Part shown: positions 17,268 through 24,993 of the stretch, in pieces
How positions within the stretch are numbered: position 1 is the first letter of the stretch
Layout of the letters: each line of letters opens with the position of its first letter
NCBI RefSeq assembly: GCF_004011505.1
Contig: NZ_SAUN01000001.1
Coordinates: forward strand, 3,038,001 to 3,102,000
Reading direction: 5' to 3'
DNA: 64,000 nucleotides
DNA from: Nonomuraea polychroma
Lineage (GTDB): Bacteria; Actinomycetota; Actinomycetes; Streptosporangiales; Streptosporangiaceae
Position numbers and translations under genes: made by a program
The notes under the pieces: generated by a model
Told to the model about the DNA's origin: nothing
The model's database searches: none
What the model saw: only the letters and a program-made list of their open reading frames with translations

Positions 17268-17524
17268 CGCGACCTGCCGGAGAAGAACCTGGCCAGCGAC
17301 ACCGACCCGACGAACCCCAGCAGCGACAGCACCAGCAGGATCGGCAGGTCCGAATAGTCGTCCCTGGCCACGGCGAACGCGCCCACCCCGCACATCGCCA
17401 GCGCGGTCATCGTGTCGAGCGCGACCGCCCGGTCCAGCATCGACGGGCCGCGTACCGCCCGGTAGAGCGTGAGCGCCGCCGCGCACCCCAGCAGGCCGAT
17501 CGTCACCAGATACACCACGTTCAT
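17264..17524 (-). CDS. mrpF: Cation:proton antiporter subunit F (MrpF/MnhF)
   Basis: An 86-residue, three-helix membrane subunit. The conserved RAVRGPSMLDRAVALDT (about 22-38) is diagnostic of MrpF. ATG at 17524 overlaps the mrpE stop (ATGA). It is essential for assembly of the Mrp complex in characterised bacteria. Confidence 0.93.
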   Translation of the reverse strand: MNVVYLVTIGLLGCAAALTLYRAVRGPSMLDRAVALDTMTALAMCGVGAFAVARDDYSDLPILLVLSLLGFVGSVSLARFFSGRSR

Positions 17525-18024
17525 CCGAACTCCTCGCGGTCCCGCCGGGTGCCGAACGCCGCCACGATGCGCGACTCGAGCGCGGCCACGTTCGCCCGCA
17601 CGTCCTCGGCGGCGTCGCCGGGCAGCCCGAGAATGTGCAACATCAGGCAGCGCTCCTCGACGTACGCCTCCACGACGAGGCTGCCGGGCACGTTCGCCAG
17701 CGCCGTCATGACCATCACGATCATGGACTCCGACGACGTCCGCAGCTGCACGCGCACGAGGTGCGTCGGCGGCGGCCCCGGCCGGAACACCCACATCACC
17801 ACCCGCGCGGTCGAGACCACCATGTCCCAGCCGAACCACAGCAGGAAGCGCACCAGCGCCACCGGGCGGATCCTGATGCCCGGGTCCAGCATGGGCAGCG
17901 GCAGCAGCCACGTCACGGCGAGCGCGGCCGCCAGCCCGCCCAGCACGTTCCCGATCGACAGCTCGCCCCACAGAGTCGCCCAGACCAGCACCAGCCAGGC
18001 GATCAGCGCCAGCCGCGGCCTCAC
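17521..18024 (-). CDS. mrpE: Cation:proton antiporter subunit E (MrpE/MnhE)
   Basis: A 167-residue subunit with an N-terminal pair of hydrophobic helices (about 5-45), another membrane segment and a cytoplasmic C-terminal domain. Family signatures are GGLAAALAVTWLLP and TALANVPGSLVVE. The GTG at 18024 overlaps the mrpD stop. The tail is followed at once by mrpF. Confidence 0.92.
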   Translation of the reverse strand: MRPRLALIAWLVLVWATLWGELSIGNVLGGLAAALAVTWLLPLPMLDPGIRIRPVALVRFLLWFGWDMVVSTARVVMWVFRPGPPPTHLVRVQLRTSSESMIVMVMTALANVPGSLVVEAYVEERCLMLHILGLPGDAAEDVRANVAALESRIVAAFGTRRDREEFG

Positions 18025-19571
18025 CGGTCCCTCCCCAGCACGGCCTCGATGTACGGCCCGCGCGCCATCAGCTCGCCCGCCGCCCGCTGCGCCAGCGCCG
18101 ACAGCGGCCCGGCCAGCACCGTGTACGACAATCCGAGCGCCACCAGCGCCGCCACCGGCCCGGCCAGCGTCACGGGCAATGTGGTCGTGGTCACCGTCGG
18201 CTCCTGGCCGGTCTCCTCCTCGCTCTCCACCACGGTGCCCGTCCTGGTCTCGCGCGGGGCGCGCCAGAACGCCTTGCCCCACGTCTTGGCGACGGCGTAC
18301 AGGGTGAGCAGGCTCGTCACCAGCCCCGCGGCGACCAGCACGACCGGCAGCGGCCCGCCGGCGGCCAGACCGGCCTGCACCAGCATCAGCTTCCCCAGGA
18401 AGCCCGACATCGGCGGGATGCCGGACAGGTTCATGGCGGGGACGAAGAACAACACGGCGATCAGCGGCGCGCTCTTCATCAGGCCGCCGAGCCCGGTCAC
18501 GGAGGTCGTGCCGGTACGCCGCTCGATCAGCCCGGTCACCAGGAACAACCCGGTCTGCACGGTGATGTGGTGCACCACGTAGAAGATCGCCCCGGCCATG
18601 CCGGCCACCGTGGCCAGCGCCACCCCGAACACCATGTAGCCGATGTGGCTGAGCAGGGTGAAGGACAACATGCGTTTGATGTCGGTCTGCGCCACCGCGC
18701 CGAGCACGCCGGTCAGCATCGTGGCCAGCGCCACCCACATCAGCAGCGTCGCGACCGGCCCGCCGGGGAACAGCAGCGCCTCCAGCCTGATGAGCGAATA
18801 CACGCCGACCTTGGTGAGCAGCCCGGCGAACACGGCCGTGGCCGGCGCGGGCGCCGTCGGGTAGGAGTCCGGCAGCCACGCCGACATGGGGAACACCGCC
18901 GCCTTGATCGCGAACACCAGCAGCAGCATGAGCTCCACCAGCAGCTTCACCTGCTCGGGCAACGTGGCGAAGCGCACGGCGAGCTGCGCCATCGACAGCG
19001 TCCCCGTGGCCGCGTACGTGATCGCCAGCGCCATGAGGAACAACATCGACGAGGTCAGCGCCATCAGCGTGTACGTCGCGCCCGCCCGGATCCTGGACTC
19101 GGTGCCGCCGAACGTGAGCAGCACGTACGAGCCGCTCAGCAGCAGCTCGAATGCCACGAACAGGTTGAACAGGTCGCCCGTCAGGAACGCGTCCGCCACC
19201 CCGGCCACCATCACCAGGAACGCCGGATGGAAGATCGCCATGGGCGCGTCGTGCTCCTGCACGTCGTAGGCGTTGGCCACCGAGTACACCATCACGCAGA
19301 ACGTCACGGCCGACGACACCAGCAGCACCAGCGCCGACAGCCGGTCGGCCACCAGGCAGATCCCGAGCGGCGCCGTCCAGCCGCCCAGCTCGGTGACCAG
19401 CGGGCCGCCCGTGTCCACCGCCACCAGCAACACCGCCGACACCACGACCGAGACGCCCAGGGTGACCAGGCTGATGACCGACTGGAGGTGCCGCAGCCGC
19501 CCGCCGATCGCCAGCTTCACCCCGGCCGCCAGCAGCGGCAGCAGCACGGGCACGCAGACGAGGCCCTCCAT
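18021..19571 (-). CDS. mrpD: Cation:proton antiporter subunit D (MrpD, NuoL/M/N-like)
   Basis: A 516-residue antiporter-like subunit homologous to complex I NuoN/M. It has about 14 membrane helices, the conserved Glu in FVAFELLLSGSYVLL (about 137), the Lys in LLTKVGVYSLIR (about 232) and HIGYMVFGVALA (about 297). A charged cytoplasmic loop near residues 435-460 (RETRTGTVVESEEETGQEP) is longer than usual. MEGLVCVPV at 19571 is the start, overlapping the mrpC stop by one base (TGATG). Confidence 0.94.
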   Translation of the reverse strand: MEGLVCVPVLLPLLAAGVKLAIGGRLRHLQSVISLVTLGVSVVVSAVLLVAVDTGGPLVTELGGWTAPLGICLVADRLSALVLLVSSAVTFCVMVYSVANAYDVQEHDAPMAIFHPAFLVMVAGVADAFLTGDLFNLFVAFELLLSGSYVLLTFGGTESRIRAGATYTLMALTSSMLFLMALAITYAATGTLSMAQLAVRFATLPEQVKLLVELMLLLVFAIKAAVFPMSAWLPDSYPTAPAPATAVFAGLLTKVGVYSLIRLEALLFPGGPVATLLMWVALATMLTGVLGAVAQTDIKRMLSFTLLSHIGYMVFGVALATVAGMAGAIFYVVHHITVQTGLFLVTGLIERRTGTTSVTGLGGLMKSAPLIAVLFFVPAMNLSGIPPMSGFLGKLMLVQAGLAAGGPLPVVLVAAGLVTSLLTLYAVAKTWGKAFWRAPRETRTGTVVESEEETGQEPTVTTTTLPVTLAGPVAALVALGLSYTVLAGPLSALAQRAAGELMARGPYIEAVLGRDR

Positions 19572-20383
19572 CACGAGTCCTCGCCCTCCAGCTCGGCGTC
19601 CTGCGCGAGGGCCTGGCGCGCCCGCTCCTCCCTGATGGCCGCCCGCATCTGCTTGCGGGCCTCCCGCTGGCGGGCCTTGAGCCTCCTGCGCAGGTCCCGT
19701 TCCCTGGCCGCCTGCGCCTCCCGCCGGCGCCCGTGCTCCTCGCGCAGCTCCTCGATCCGCAGCACGTTGTCCGTGACGGCGTCGTGCTCGCGCCGCCCGG
19801 CCTCCTCCAGGCGGTCCTGGAGCTCCTCGTCCGACACGCCCCGCTCCCGGTGCTCGCGCATCCAGCGTTCCAGCTCGGTGTGCACCCGGGAGGTGCGCCG
19901 CTCCAGGTCGGCCTCCTCCAGGCGCTCCCGCTCGGCCTGCTCGGCCTCCAGATGCGCGAGCTCGGCCCGCTGCTCCGCGACCAGCCGCCGGTAGGCGTCC
20001 TGCCGGCGGCGCACGGCGTCGCTCAGCTCGCCGCGCCGGGCGCGCAGCCGCACCCGCCGGTCCTCGGTGTCGTCCTGCACCTCGTCGCTGCCGGTGAGCT
20101 GCCACGAGCGGTGCACCAGGGCCAGCAGGAACGCCGTCACACCGAGGGTGATCACGATGGCCGTGAGCACCATGGCCTGCGGCAGCGGGTCGGCCATCCC
20201 CGGGTTCCCGGTGAAGGGCGGGCCGCCCGCGTCGCCGCCGGCGGTCACGATCAGCAGGTTCACCCCGTTGCCCAGCATGATCACGCCGGCGAGCACCCGT
20301 ACCAGGCTGCGTTCGAGCAGCAGCGTCACCCCGGCCGCGATCAGCACGCAGCAGGCCGCGAGCGGCAGCACCGGCACGGTCAC
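19571..20383 (-). CDS. mrpC: MrpC (NuoK-like) with a long C-terminal coiled coil
   Basis: A 270-residue protein. The first 95 residues are a standard three-helix MrpC/NuoK-like subunit (VLAGVIMLGNGVNLLIV; DPLPQAMVLTAIVITLG). It then continues with about 165 residues of highly charged helix (residues 105-270, rich in Arg, Glu, Ala; for example LVAEQRAELAHLEAEQAERE) with heptad-like spacing, predicted to be a cytoplasmic coiled coil. Ordinary MrpC proteins end near residue 115-150, so this is a large addition. It overlaps mrpAB by 4 bases and mrpD by 1, so the frame is certain to be used. The role of the tail is unknown. Confidence 0.92.
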   Translation of the reverse strand: MTVPVLPLAACCVLIAAGVTLLLERSLVRVLAGVIMLGNGVNLLIVTAGGDAGGPPFTGNPGMADPLPQAMVLTAIVITLGVTAFLLALVHRSWQLTGSDEVQDDTEDRRVRLRARRGELSDAVRRRQDAYRRLVAEQRAELAHLEAEQAERERLEEADLERRTSRVHTELERWMREHRERGVSDEELQDRLEEAGRREHDAVTDNVLRIEELREEHGRRREAQAARERDLRRRLKARQREARKQMRAAIREERARQALAQDAELEGEDS

Positions 20384-23100
20384 GAGCCCTCCCCGGCGTC
20401 GATCTGCCGGTCCAGCTCGGCTCCCAGGCCGCGCAGGATGTCCTGCACCATGCCGACCACCGACACGTACACGCCGAGGTCGAACAGCAACCCCGTGGAC
20501 AGGTGCACGTGCCCGATCACCGGCACGGTCACGTCCATGGCGAGCATGTCCAGCGCCGCCCGCCCGAACAGCAGCCCGGCCAGCGCCGTCCCCGCCGACA
20601 ACGTCAGGCCCACCCCCATGAGCACGCCCGCGTGCACCGGCACCGCCGTGGCCAGCTCATTGCGGCCGCCCGCCAGATACCGCACCATGATCGCCAGCCC
20701 GGCCACGATGCCGCCCGCGAACCCGCCGCCTACCCCGCTGTGGCCGACGAACAGCAGGAACACCGACAACACCAGCACCGTGTGGAACGTCAGCCTGGCC
20801 GCCACCTCGAACGCGATCACCCGCTGCCCGGGCGGCAGCGTCGCCGCCAGCCAGTGCGTGCGCTCGGCCGGCGGGCGCTCTCCCGGCTCGATGTGGTACG
20901 ACCTGCGCCGCAGGAACACCATGCTCGTCAGGCCCAGGGTCAGCACGACCAGCACCGTGCTCTCGCCCATGGTGTCCCAGGCGCGGATGTCGACGATGAG
21001 CGCGCTGACGATGTTGCGTATGCCCGCCTGCTCCGCCGCCGCCTCCATCAACGCGCCGACCGGCTGCGTGCTTCGCGCGGCCATCGCCAGCACGGCCGCG
21101 CCCGTGACCACCACGCTCACGGCCAGCCCGATCGCCGCCCGGAACGGCATCGCCAGCCTGCCCCTGACCGGTTCGACCGGCAGCCGCCGCAGCACCAGCG
21201 CGAACACCACCAGGCTCACCGTCTCGGCCAGGAACTGGGTGAGCGCCAGGTCGGGCGAACCGTGCGCGAGGAACAGCAGCGCCGTGCCGTACCCGGTGAA
21301 GCCGACGACGACGGCCAGGAAGATGTAGGCGCGGGCGAACAACGCCAGCACGGCGGCGGCGATCGTCAGGACGGCGACGACCGGCTGCTCGGGCCGTTGC
21401 CAGCCGGTCACCGGCACGTCCACGCCGGTCGTGCCGCCGTACAGGAGGGAGAACAGGCCGACGCCGACCGTGGCGAGAAACGTCAGGATCAGGTAGTCGG
21501 GCACCGAGCCGCGCTGGATGAGGCCGGTGAGCTGGATGGCGACGCGGTCCAGGCGGCGGATGACGGCCCAGAAGATCCGGCTGGAGTCCAGCACGTGCAG
21601 CGCCACACCCGCCCTGGCCACCGGTTCCCTGGCCAGGAACAACGTCACGCCCACCGCCAGCGCCGCCGCCGACAGCAGCAGCGGCGGCAGGTGCCCGCTC
21701 CACAGCGCCAGGTGGCCGCCGCCGTACCAGGAGCCGAACCTTGGGGCCAGCGGCGCCAGCGCGACGCCCAGCACCGCCAGCAGCGCCGTGGGCGCGAACA
21801 TGGCCGCGGGCACCGGCTGCACCGGCCGCTCGTCCACGCCCGGCTTGGCGGCGAACGCGCCCCACAGGAACCGCAGCGTGTACGCCGCCGTCAACGCCGA
21901 CCCCGCCACCACCCCCGCCAGCACGAGCGGCTCGTGCAGCAGCGCCTCCAGTGCGGTCTCCTTGCCCACGAAGCCGGCCAGCGGCGGCAATCCCGCCATC
22001 GACGCGCCCGCCGGCAGCGCCACCGCGCACACCCACGGCATCGCCCGCCCGACCCCGCTGAGCTCGCCTGTCTCCCGGGTGCCCGCCGCATGGTCGACGA
22101 TGCCGACCACCAGGAACAACGCCGCCTTGAACAGCCCGTGTGCGGCCAGCATGGCCGCGCCCGCGAGCGCGGCCCCCGAGCCGAAGAGCACCACCAGGAA
22201 GCCCAGCTGGCTGACCGTGCCGTAGGCCAGCAGCCGCTTGAGATCGGTCTCGCGCAGCGCCCGCCAGCCGCCCAGCAGCATCGTGAGCACGCCGAGCGGC
22301 ACCGCCACCGCCCGCCACGCCGGCACGTCGCCGGCCGCCGGGCCGAGCCTGGCCACCAGGTAGACGCCGGCTTTCACCATCGCGGCCGCGTGCAGGTAGG
22401 CCGACACCGGGGTGGGCGCGGCCATGGCGGCCGGCAACCACGTGCTGAACGGGAAGAGCGCCGACTTCGCCAGCGCCCCCGTCAGGATCAGCACGGCGGC
22501 GACCGCGCCGAGGTCTCCCGGGGCGAGCGCGGAGATCCGGTACGTGCCCGCCGCCTGGCCGGTGAGCACGAGTCCGGCCAGCATGGCCAGGCCGCCGAAC
22601 GTGGTGATCGCCAGCGCCTTCATCGCCGCCTGGCGGCTCATCAGGCTCTCGGGGTCGTACCCGATCAGCAGGTACGAGAAGACGGTCGTCAGCTCCCAGA
22701 ACACGTACAGGAGCAGCAGGTTGTCCGCCGTCACCAGCCCCAGCATCGACCCGGCGAAGGCCACCACGGCGCCGCCGTAACGCCCCAGCCCGTCGTCGCC
22801 CTCGGCGAGGTAGCGCACGCTGTACACCAGCACCAGCACCCCGATGCCGGTGACCAGCGCCATCATCAGCACGGCCAGCGGGTCGAACCGGAACGCGAGC
22901 TCCATGCCCAGCGCCCAGCTCGTGCTCCGGCTCTCCTGCGGCCCGCCGGCCGCAGGGGCGAGCCACAGGGTGTAGCCGAAGGCGGCCCCCGGAGCGAGCG
23001 CCAGCACGGCCAAGGAGCGGCGGCCCATGCGGCGGGCCAGCCAGGGAGCACAGGCGGCCGCCACCGCGTGCAGGACGAGCAGCGACTCCAGCGGCTCCAT
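20380..23100 (-). CDS. mrpA: Fused cation:proton antiporter subunit A+B (MrpAB)
   Basis: A 906-residue fusion. Residues about 1-730 are MrpA: a NuoL-like antiporter module (LLLLYVFWELTTVFSYLLIG, MVKAGVYLVARLG, AHGLFKAALFLVVG) followed by the MrpA-specific C-terminal helices (GFTGYGTALLFLAHGSPDLA). Residues about 760-906 match MrpB (VGGGFAGGIVAGLAIMVRY, HLSTGLLFDLGVYVSVVGM). Fusion of A and B is common in actinobacteria. The ATG at 23100 has a GAGGAGCTC ribosome site. It heads the operon AB-C-D-E-F-G, which exports Na+ or K+ in exchange for protons for alkaline or salt tolerance. Confidence 0.94.
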   Translation of the reverse strand: MEPLESLLVLHAVAAACAPWLARRMGRRSLAVLALAPGAAFGYTLWLAPAAGGPQESRSTSWALGMELAFRFDPLAVLMMALVTGIGVLVLVYSVRYLAEGDDGLGRYGGAVVAFAGSMLGLVTADNLLLLYVFWELTTVFSYLLIGYDPESLMSRQAAMKALAITTFGGLAMLAGLVLTGQAAGTYRISALAPGDLGAVAAVLILTGALAKSALFPFSTWLPAAMAAPTPVSAYLHAAAMVKAGVYLVARLGPAAGDVPAWRAVAVPLGVLTMLLGGWRALRETDLKRLLAYGTVSQLGFLVVLFGSGAALAGAAMLAAHGLFKAALFLVVGIVDHAAGTRETGELSGVGRAMPWVCAVALPAGASMAGLPPLAGFVGKETALEALLHEPLVLAGVVAGSALTAAYTLRFLWGAFAAKPGVDERPVQPVPAAMFAPTALLAVLGVALAPLAPRFGSWYGGGHLALWSGHLPPLLLSAAALAVGVTLFLAREPVARAGVALHVLDSSRIFWAVIRRLDRVAIQLTGLIQRGSVPDYLILTFLATVGVGLFSLLYGGTTGVDVPVTGWQRPEQPVVAVLTIAAAVLALFARAYIFLAVVVGFTGYGTALLFLAHGSPDLALTQFLAETVSLVVFALVLRRLPVEPVRGRLAMPFRAAIGLAVSVVVTGAAVLAMAARSTQPVGALMEAAAEQAGIRNIVSALIVDIRAWDTMGESTVLVVLTLGLTSMVFLRRRSYHIEPGERPPAERTHWLAATLPPGQRVIAFEVAARLTFHTVLVLSVFLLFVGHSGVGGGFAGGIVAGLAIMVRYLAGGRNELATAVPVHAGVLMGVGLTLSAGTALAGLLFGRAALDMLAMDVTVPVIGHVHLSTGLLFDLGVYVSVVGMVQDILRGLGAELDRQIDAGEGS

Positions 23101-23153
23101 GAGCTCCTCAGCCGGGACGTACTTTTCCGGTTACGTCCGCCAATCTCCCTGCT

Positions 23154-23190
23154 TCAACCCCCGCCGCGACGCAGGCACGGCGGGGGTTGA
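23154..23190 (-). terminator. Strong hairpin terminator upstream of the mrp operon
   Basis: A perfect 12-bp stem (CAACCCCCGCCG paired with CGGCGGGGGTTG, extended one pair by T/A) closes an 11-base loop. It lies after the stop of the kinase-SRPBCC gene and before mrpA, both leftward, so it should end the former transcript. There is no strong U tract, as is usual in actinobacteria. Confidence 0.75.
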
Positions 23191-23253
23191 CCCGAACGTC
23201 ACCACTCCCAGGACAGGACGCGAAGGTCACATCCGAGAGGGGAATGCGGACGA

Positions 23254-24312
23254 TCAGAGCACGGCGCTGTCCTCGACGTACCGGCGGAGATTCACCAGGT
23301 GCATCAGCCAGCCCGCCCGGTGCTGCTCGGCCAGGGCCGTGCCGTCGGGCAGCGCCTTCCAGCCCGTGTGCAGCAGGCGGACCATCGTGGACCCGCCGAT
23401 CTCCGTGAGCTGGATCTCGACCCGGGTCGCCGCCGGCCAGTCCTCGTCCGCCCACGACAACACGAGGAGGTGATCGGGGACCAACTCGATCACCTTTCCG
23501 CTCGTGCGCGCCTCCCGCCCGTCCTCGGTGGTCCAGCGCTCCTCGAACCGCCCGCCGACCGTCGCGTCGAGGTCCAGGTAACCCCACCAGCCGGCGCGGA
23601 TCTCCGCGTTGACGATCGCCTGCCACACGTCATGCGCCGGCGCGACGATCGCGATCGACTCGTCCACCAACGGCTCCGGTCGCTGCTCGCCCATGGGGGA
23701 CATCCTGCCGATGGCCGGCCGGTCCGGCAGGCGTTCCAGGGGCCCGGTGGTCGTGCCCGTCAGGTGCGTGGAGGCGGACTGGACCGTCTCGCCGGCCGGC
23801 AGCCCGGCGTCCCGCAGGACGAGCTGGACGATCTCGTCGACCTCGCTGCTCTCGTCGATGATCGTCTCGTGCACGTCCGGGAGGACGTCCCTCCTGACGT
23901 ACCACTGCCGCATCTCGTCCGGGCCGAACTGGACGCGCTGCGGCCGGGTCTCGTGCCGGCGGAGCGTCTCCTCCCAGGAGACGTCGAGGTAATAGCAGAG
24001 GGTCCTGCCGCGGTGGTCGCGGCACAACGCGTGCAGCATCTCGCCGTAGCGGCTCCCGGCGAGGATGCCTTCCAGGATCACGTGGTAGCCGGCGTCGAGG
24101 GCGTGCCGGCACATCACGTCCAGGAGGCCGATGTTCACGCCGCCCGGCTGGTCCAGCTCGCGCAGCATGTCGCGGCGGACCACGTCTTGGCTGATCAGAG
24201 CCATGCCCCGGCGGCCGTACGCCTCCCGCACGGCGCGTGCCACGGTGGACTTGCCCGAACCGGAGTTGCCGCGGATGACGATGAGAGTCGTGTCCTGGGA
24301 TCCGGTATGCAC
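23254..24312 (-). CDS. P-loop kinase fused to an SRPBCC (AHSA1-like) domain
   Basis: A 352-residue two-domain protein. Residues 1-185 are an AAA_33/zeta-like P-loop kinase with Walker A GNSGSGKST (15-23), ALISQDVVRRDMLREL and a lid-like YYLDVSWEETLRRHETRP. A linker (about 185-215) leads to an SRPBCC domain (about 218-352: APAHDVWQAIVNAEIRAGWW, LVPDHLLVLSWADEDWPAAT). There is no stop between the halves, so one polypeptide is expected, although an internal ATG at 23694 could start the second domain alone. The GTG start at 24312 is my choice. Kinases of this type phosphorylate small molecules; the substrate is unknown. Confidence 0.75.
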   Translation of the reverse strand: MHTGSQDTTLIVIRGNSGSGKSTVARAVREAYGRRGMALISQDVVRRDMLRELDQPGGVNIGLLDVMCRHALDAGYHVILEGILAGSRYGEMLHALCRDHRGRTLCYYLDVSWEETLRRHETRPQRVQFGPDEMRQWYVRRDVLPDVHETIIDESSEVDEIVQLVLRDAGLPAGETVQSASTHLTGTTTGPLERLPDRPAIGRMSPMGEQRPEPLVDESIAIVAPAHDVWQAIVNAEIRAGWWGYLDLDATVGGRFEERWTTEDGREARTSGKVIELVPDHLLVLSWADEDWPAATRVEIQLTEIGGSTMVRLLHTGWKALPDGTALAEQHRAGWLMHLVNLRRYVEDSAVL

Positions 24313-24431
24313 TTGACGACGGTATCGAATGAGGGTGAGCGGCGTTGCGCGCTTACAGAATCCCGCTCGATTCGACGGACACCCACCGCGCGGGCCGGCG
24401 CCATCGGACGACCGTCCGGCCGTCGCCCGCG

Positions 24432-24851
24432 TCAGCCGGCGTCGTGCACGCGGTGGGCCACCTCGTCGGCCAGGCGGTCGAGCGAGCGGTCGAGCAGCTC
24501 GCGGACCTCGTCCGCGCGGGGTCCCGAGTCGGGTTCGTCGAGCAGGGAGATGTGCACCGTCACCTCGCTGGTGCCGCTCGCCGAGTCCGCCACCTGCAGC
24601 CAGCCGGCGTAGTCCGGATGATCGCGGCCGCCCCACTCCACCCGCAGCTGCTCCTGCGACGCGCGGAAGAGCCCTTCGTGCCTGCCCTCGCCCGGCACCA
24701 GGTCGCCGTCCGCCTCGACCGTGCCGGGACCGGCGTCGCTGACGTGCAGCCCCCGCGGCAGCCAGCGGTCCATGACCGCGACGTCGGACGCGACGCCGTA
24801 CACGATCATGCTGTCGGCGGGCATCCCGCGCGTCGCCTCGAACTCAGCCAC
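24432..24851 (-). CDS. SRPBCC family (polyketide cyclase-like) protein
   Basis: A 139-residue single-domain protein. Its pattern (SMIVYGVASDVAVMDRWLP near 14-32, GTVEADGDLVPGEGR, EVTVHISLLDE and a long C-terminal amphipathic helix ELLDRSLDRLADEVAHRV) fits the START/SRPBCC lipid-binding fold. It precedes the kinase-SRPBCC gene by 119 bases on the same strand and is divergent from jetA. The ligand is unknown. Confidence 0.75.
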   Translation of the reverse strand: MAEFEATRGMPADSMIVYGVASDVAVMDRWLPRGLHVSDAGPGTVEADGDLVPGEGRHEGLFRASQEQLRVEWGGRDHPDYAGWLQVADSASGTSEVTVHISLLDEPDSGPRADEVRELLDRSLDRLADEVAHRVHDAG

Positions 24852-24914
24852 TTCCGTCCCCCCTGTCGTCGTCCGGCCCGGGCCAATGGTGGCGCCGTAC
24901 CCGAGTGATCTGCT

Positions 24915-24959
24915 CGCAAACCGCGGCCGTCCTGTCGGGGTTCCCCGCTACGGTTTGCG
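24915..24959. promoter_or_regulatory. Nested inverted repeats upstream of the Wadjet operon
   Basis: A perfect 9-bp inverted repeat, CGCAAACCG (24915-24923) and CGGTTTGCG (24951-24959), flanks a second 12-bp palindrome CGGGGTTCCCCG (24936-24947). The group lies 35 bases upstream of the jetA start in the only intergenic gap before the operon. It could be an operator for an autoregulator or an RNA leader structure. Confidence 0.45.
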
Positions 24960-24993
24960 GTGCCGGGAAAGCATGCGGGAGGGGAGCGGGGCG

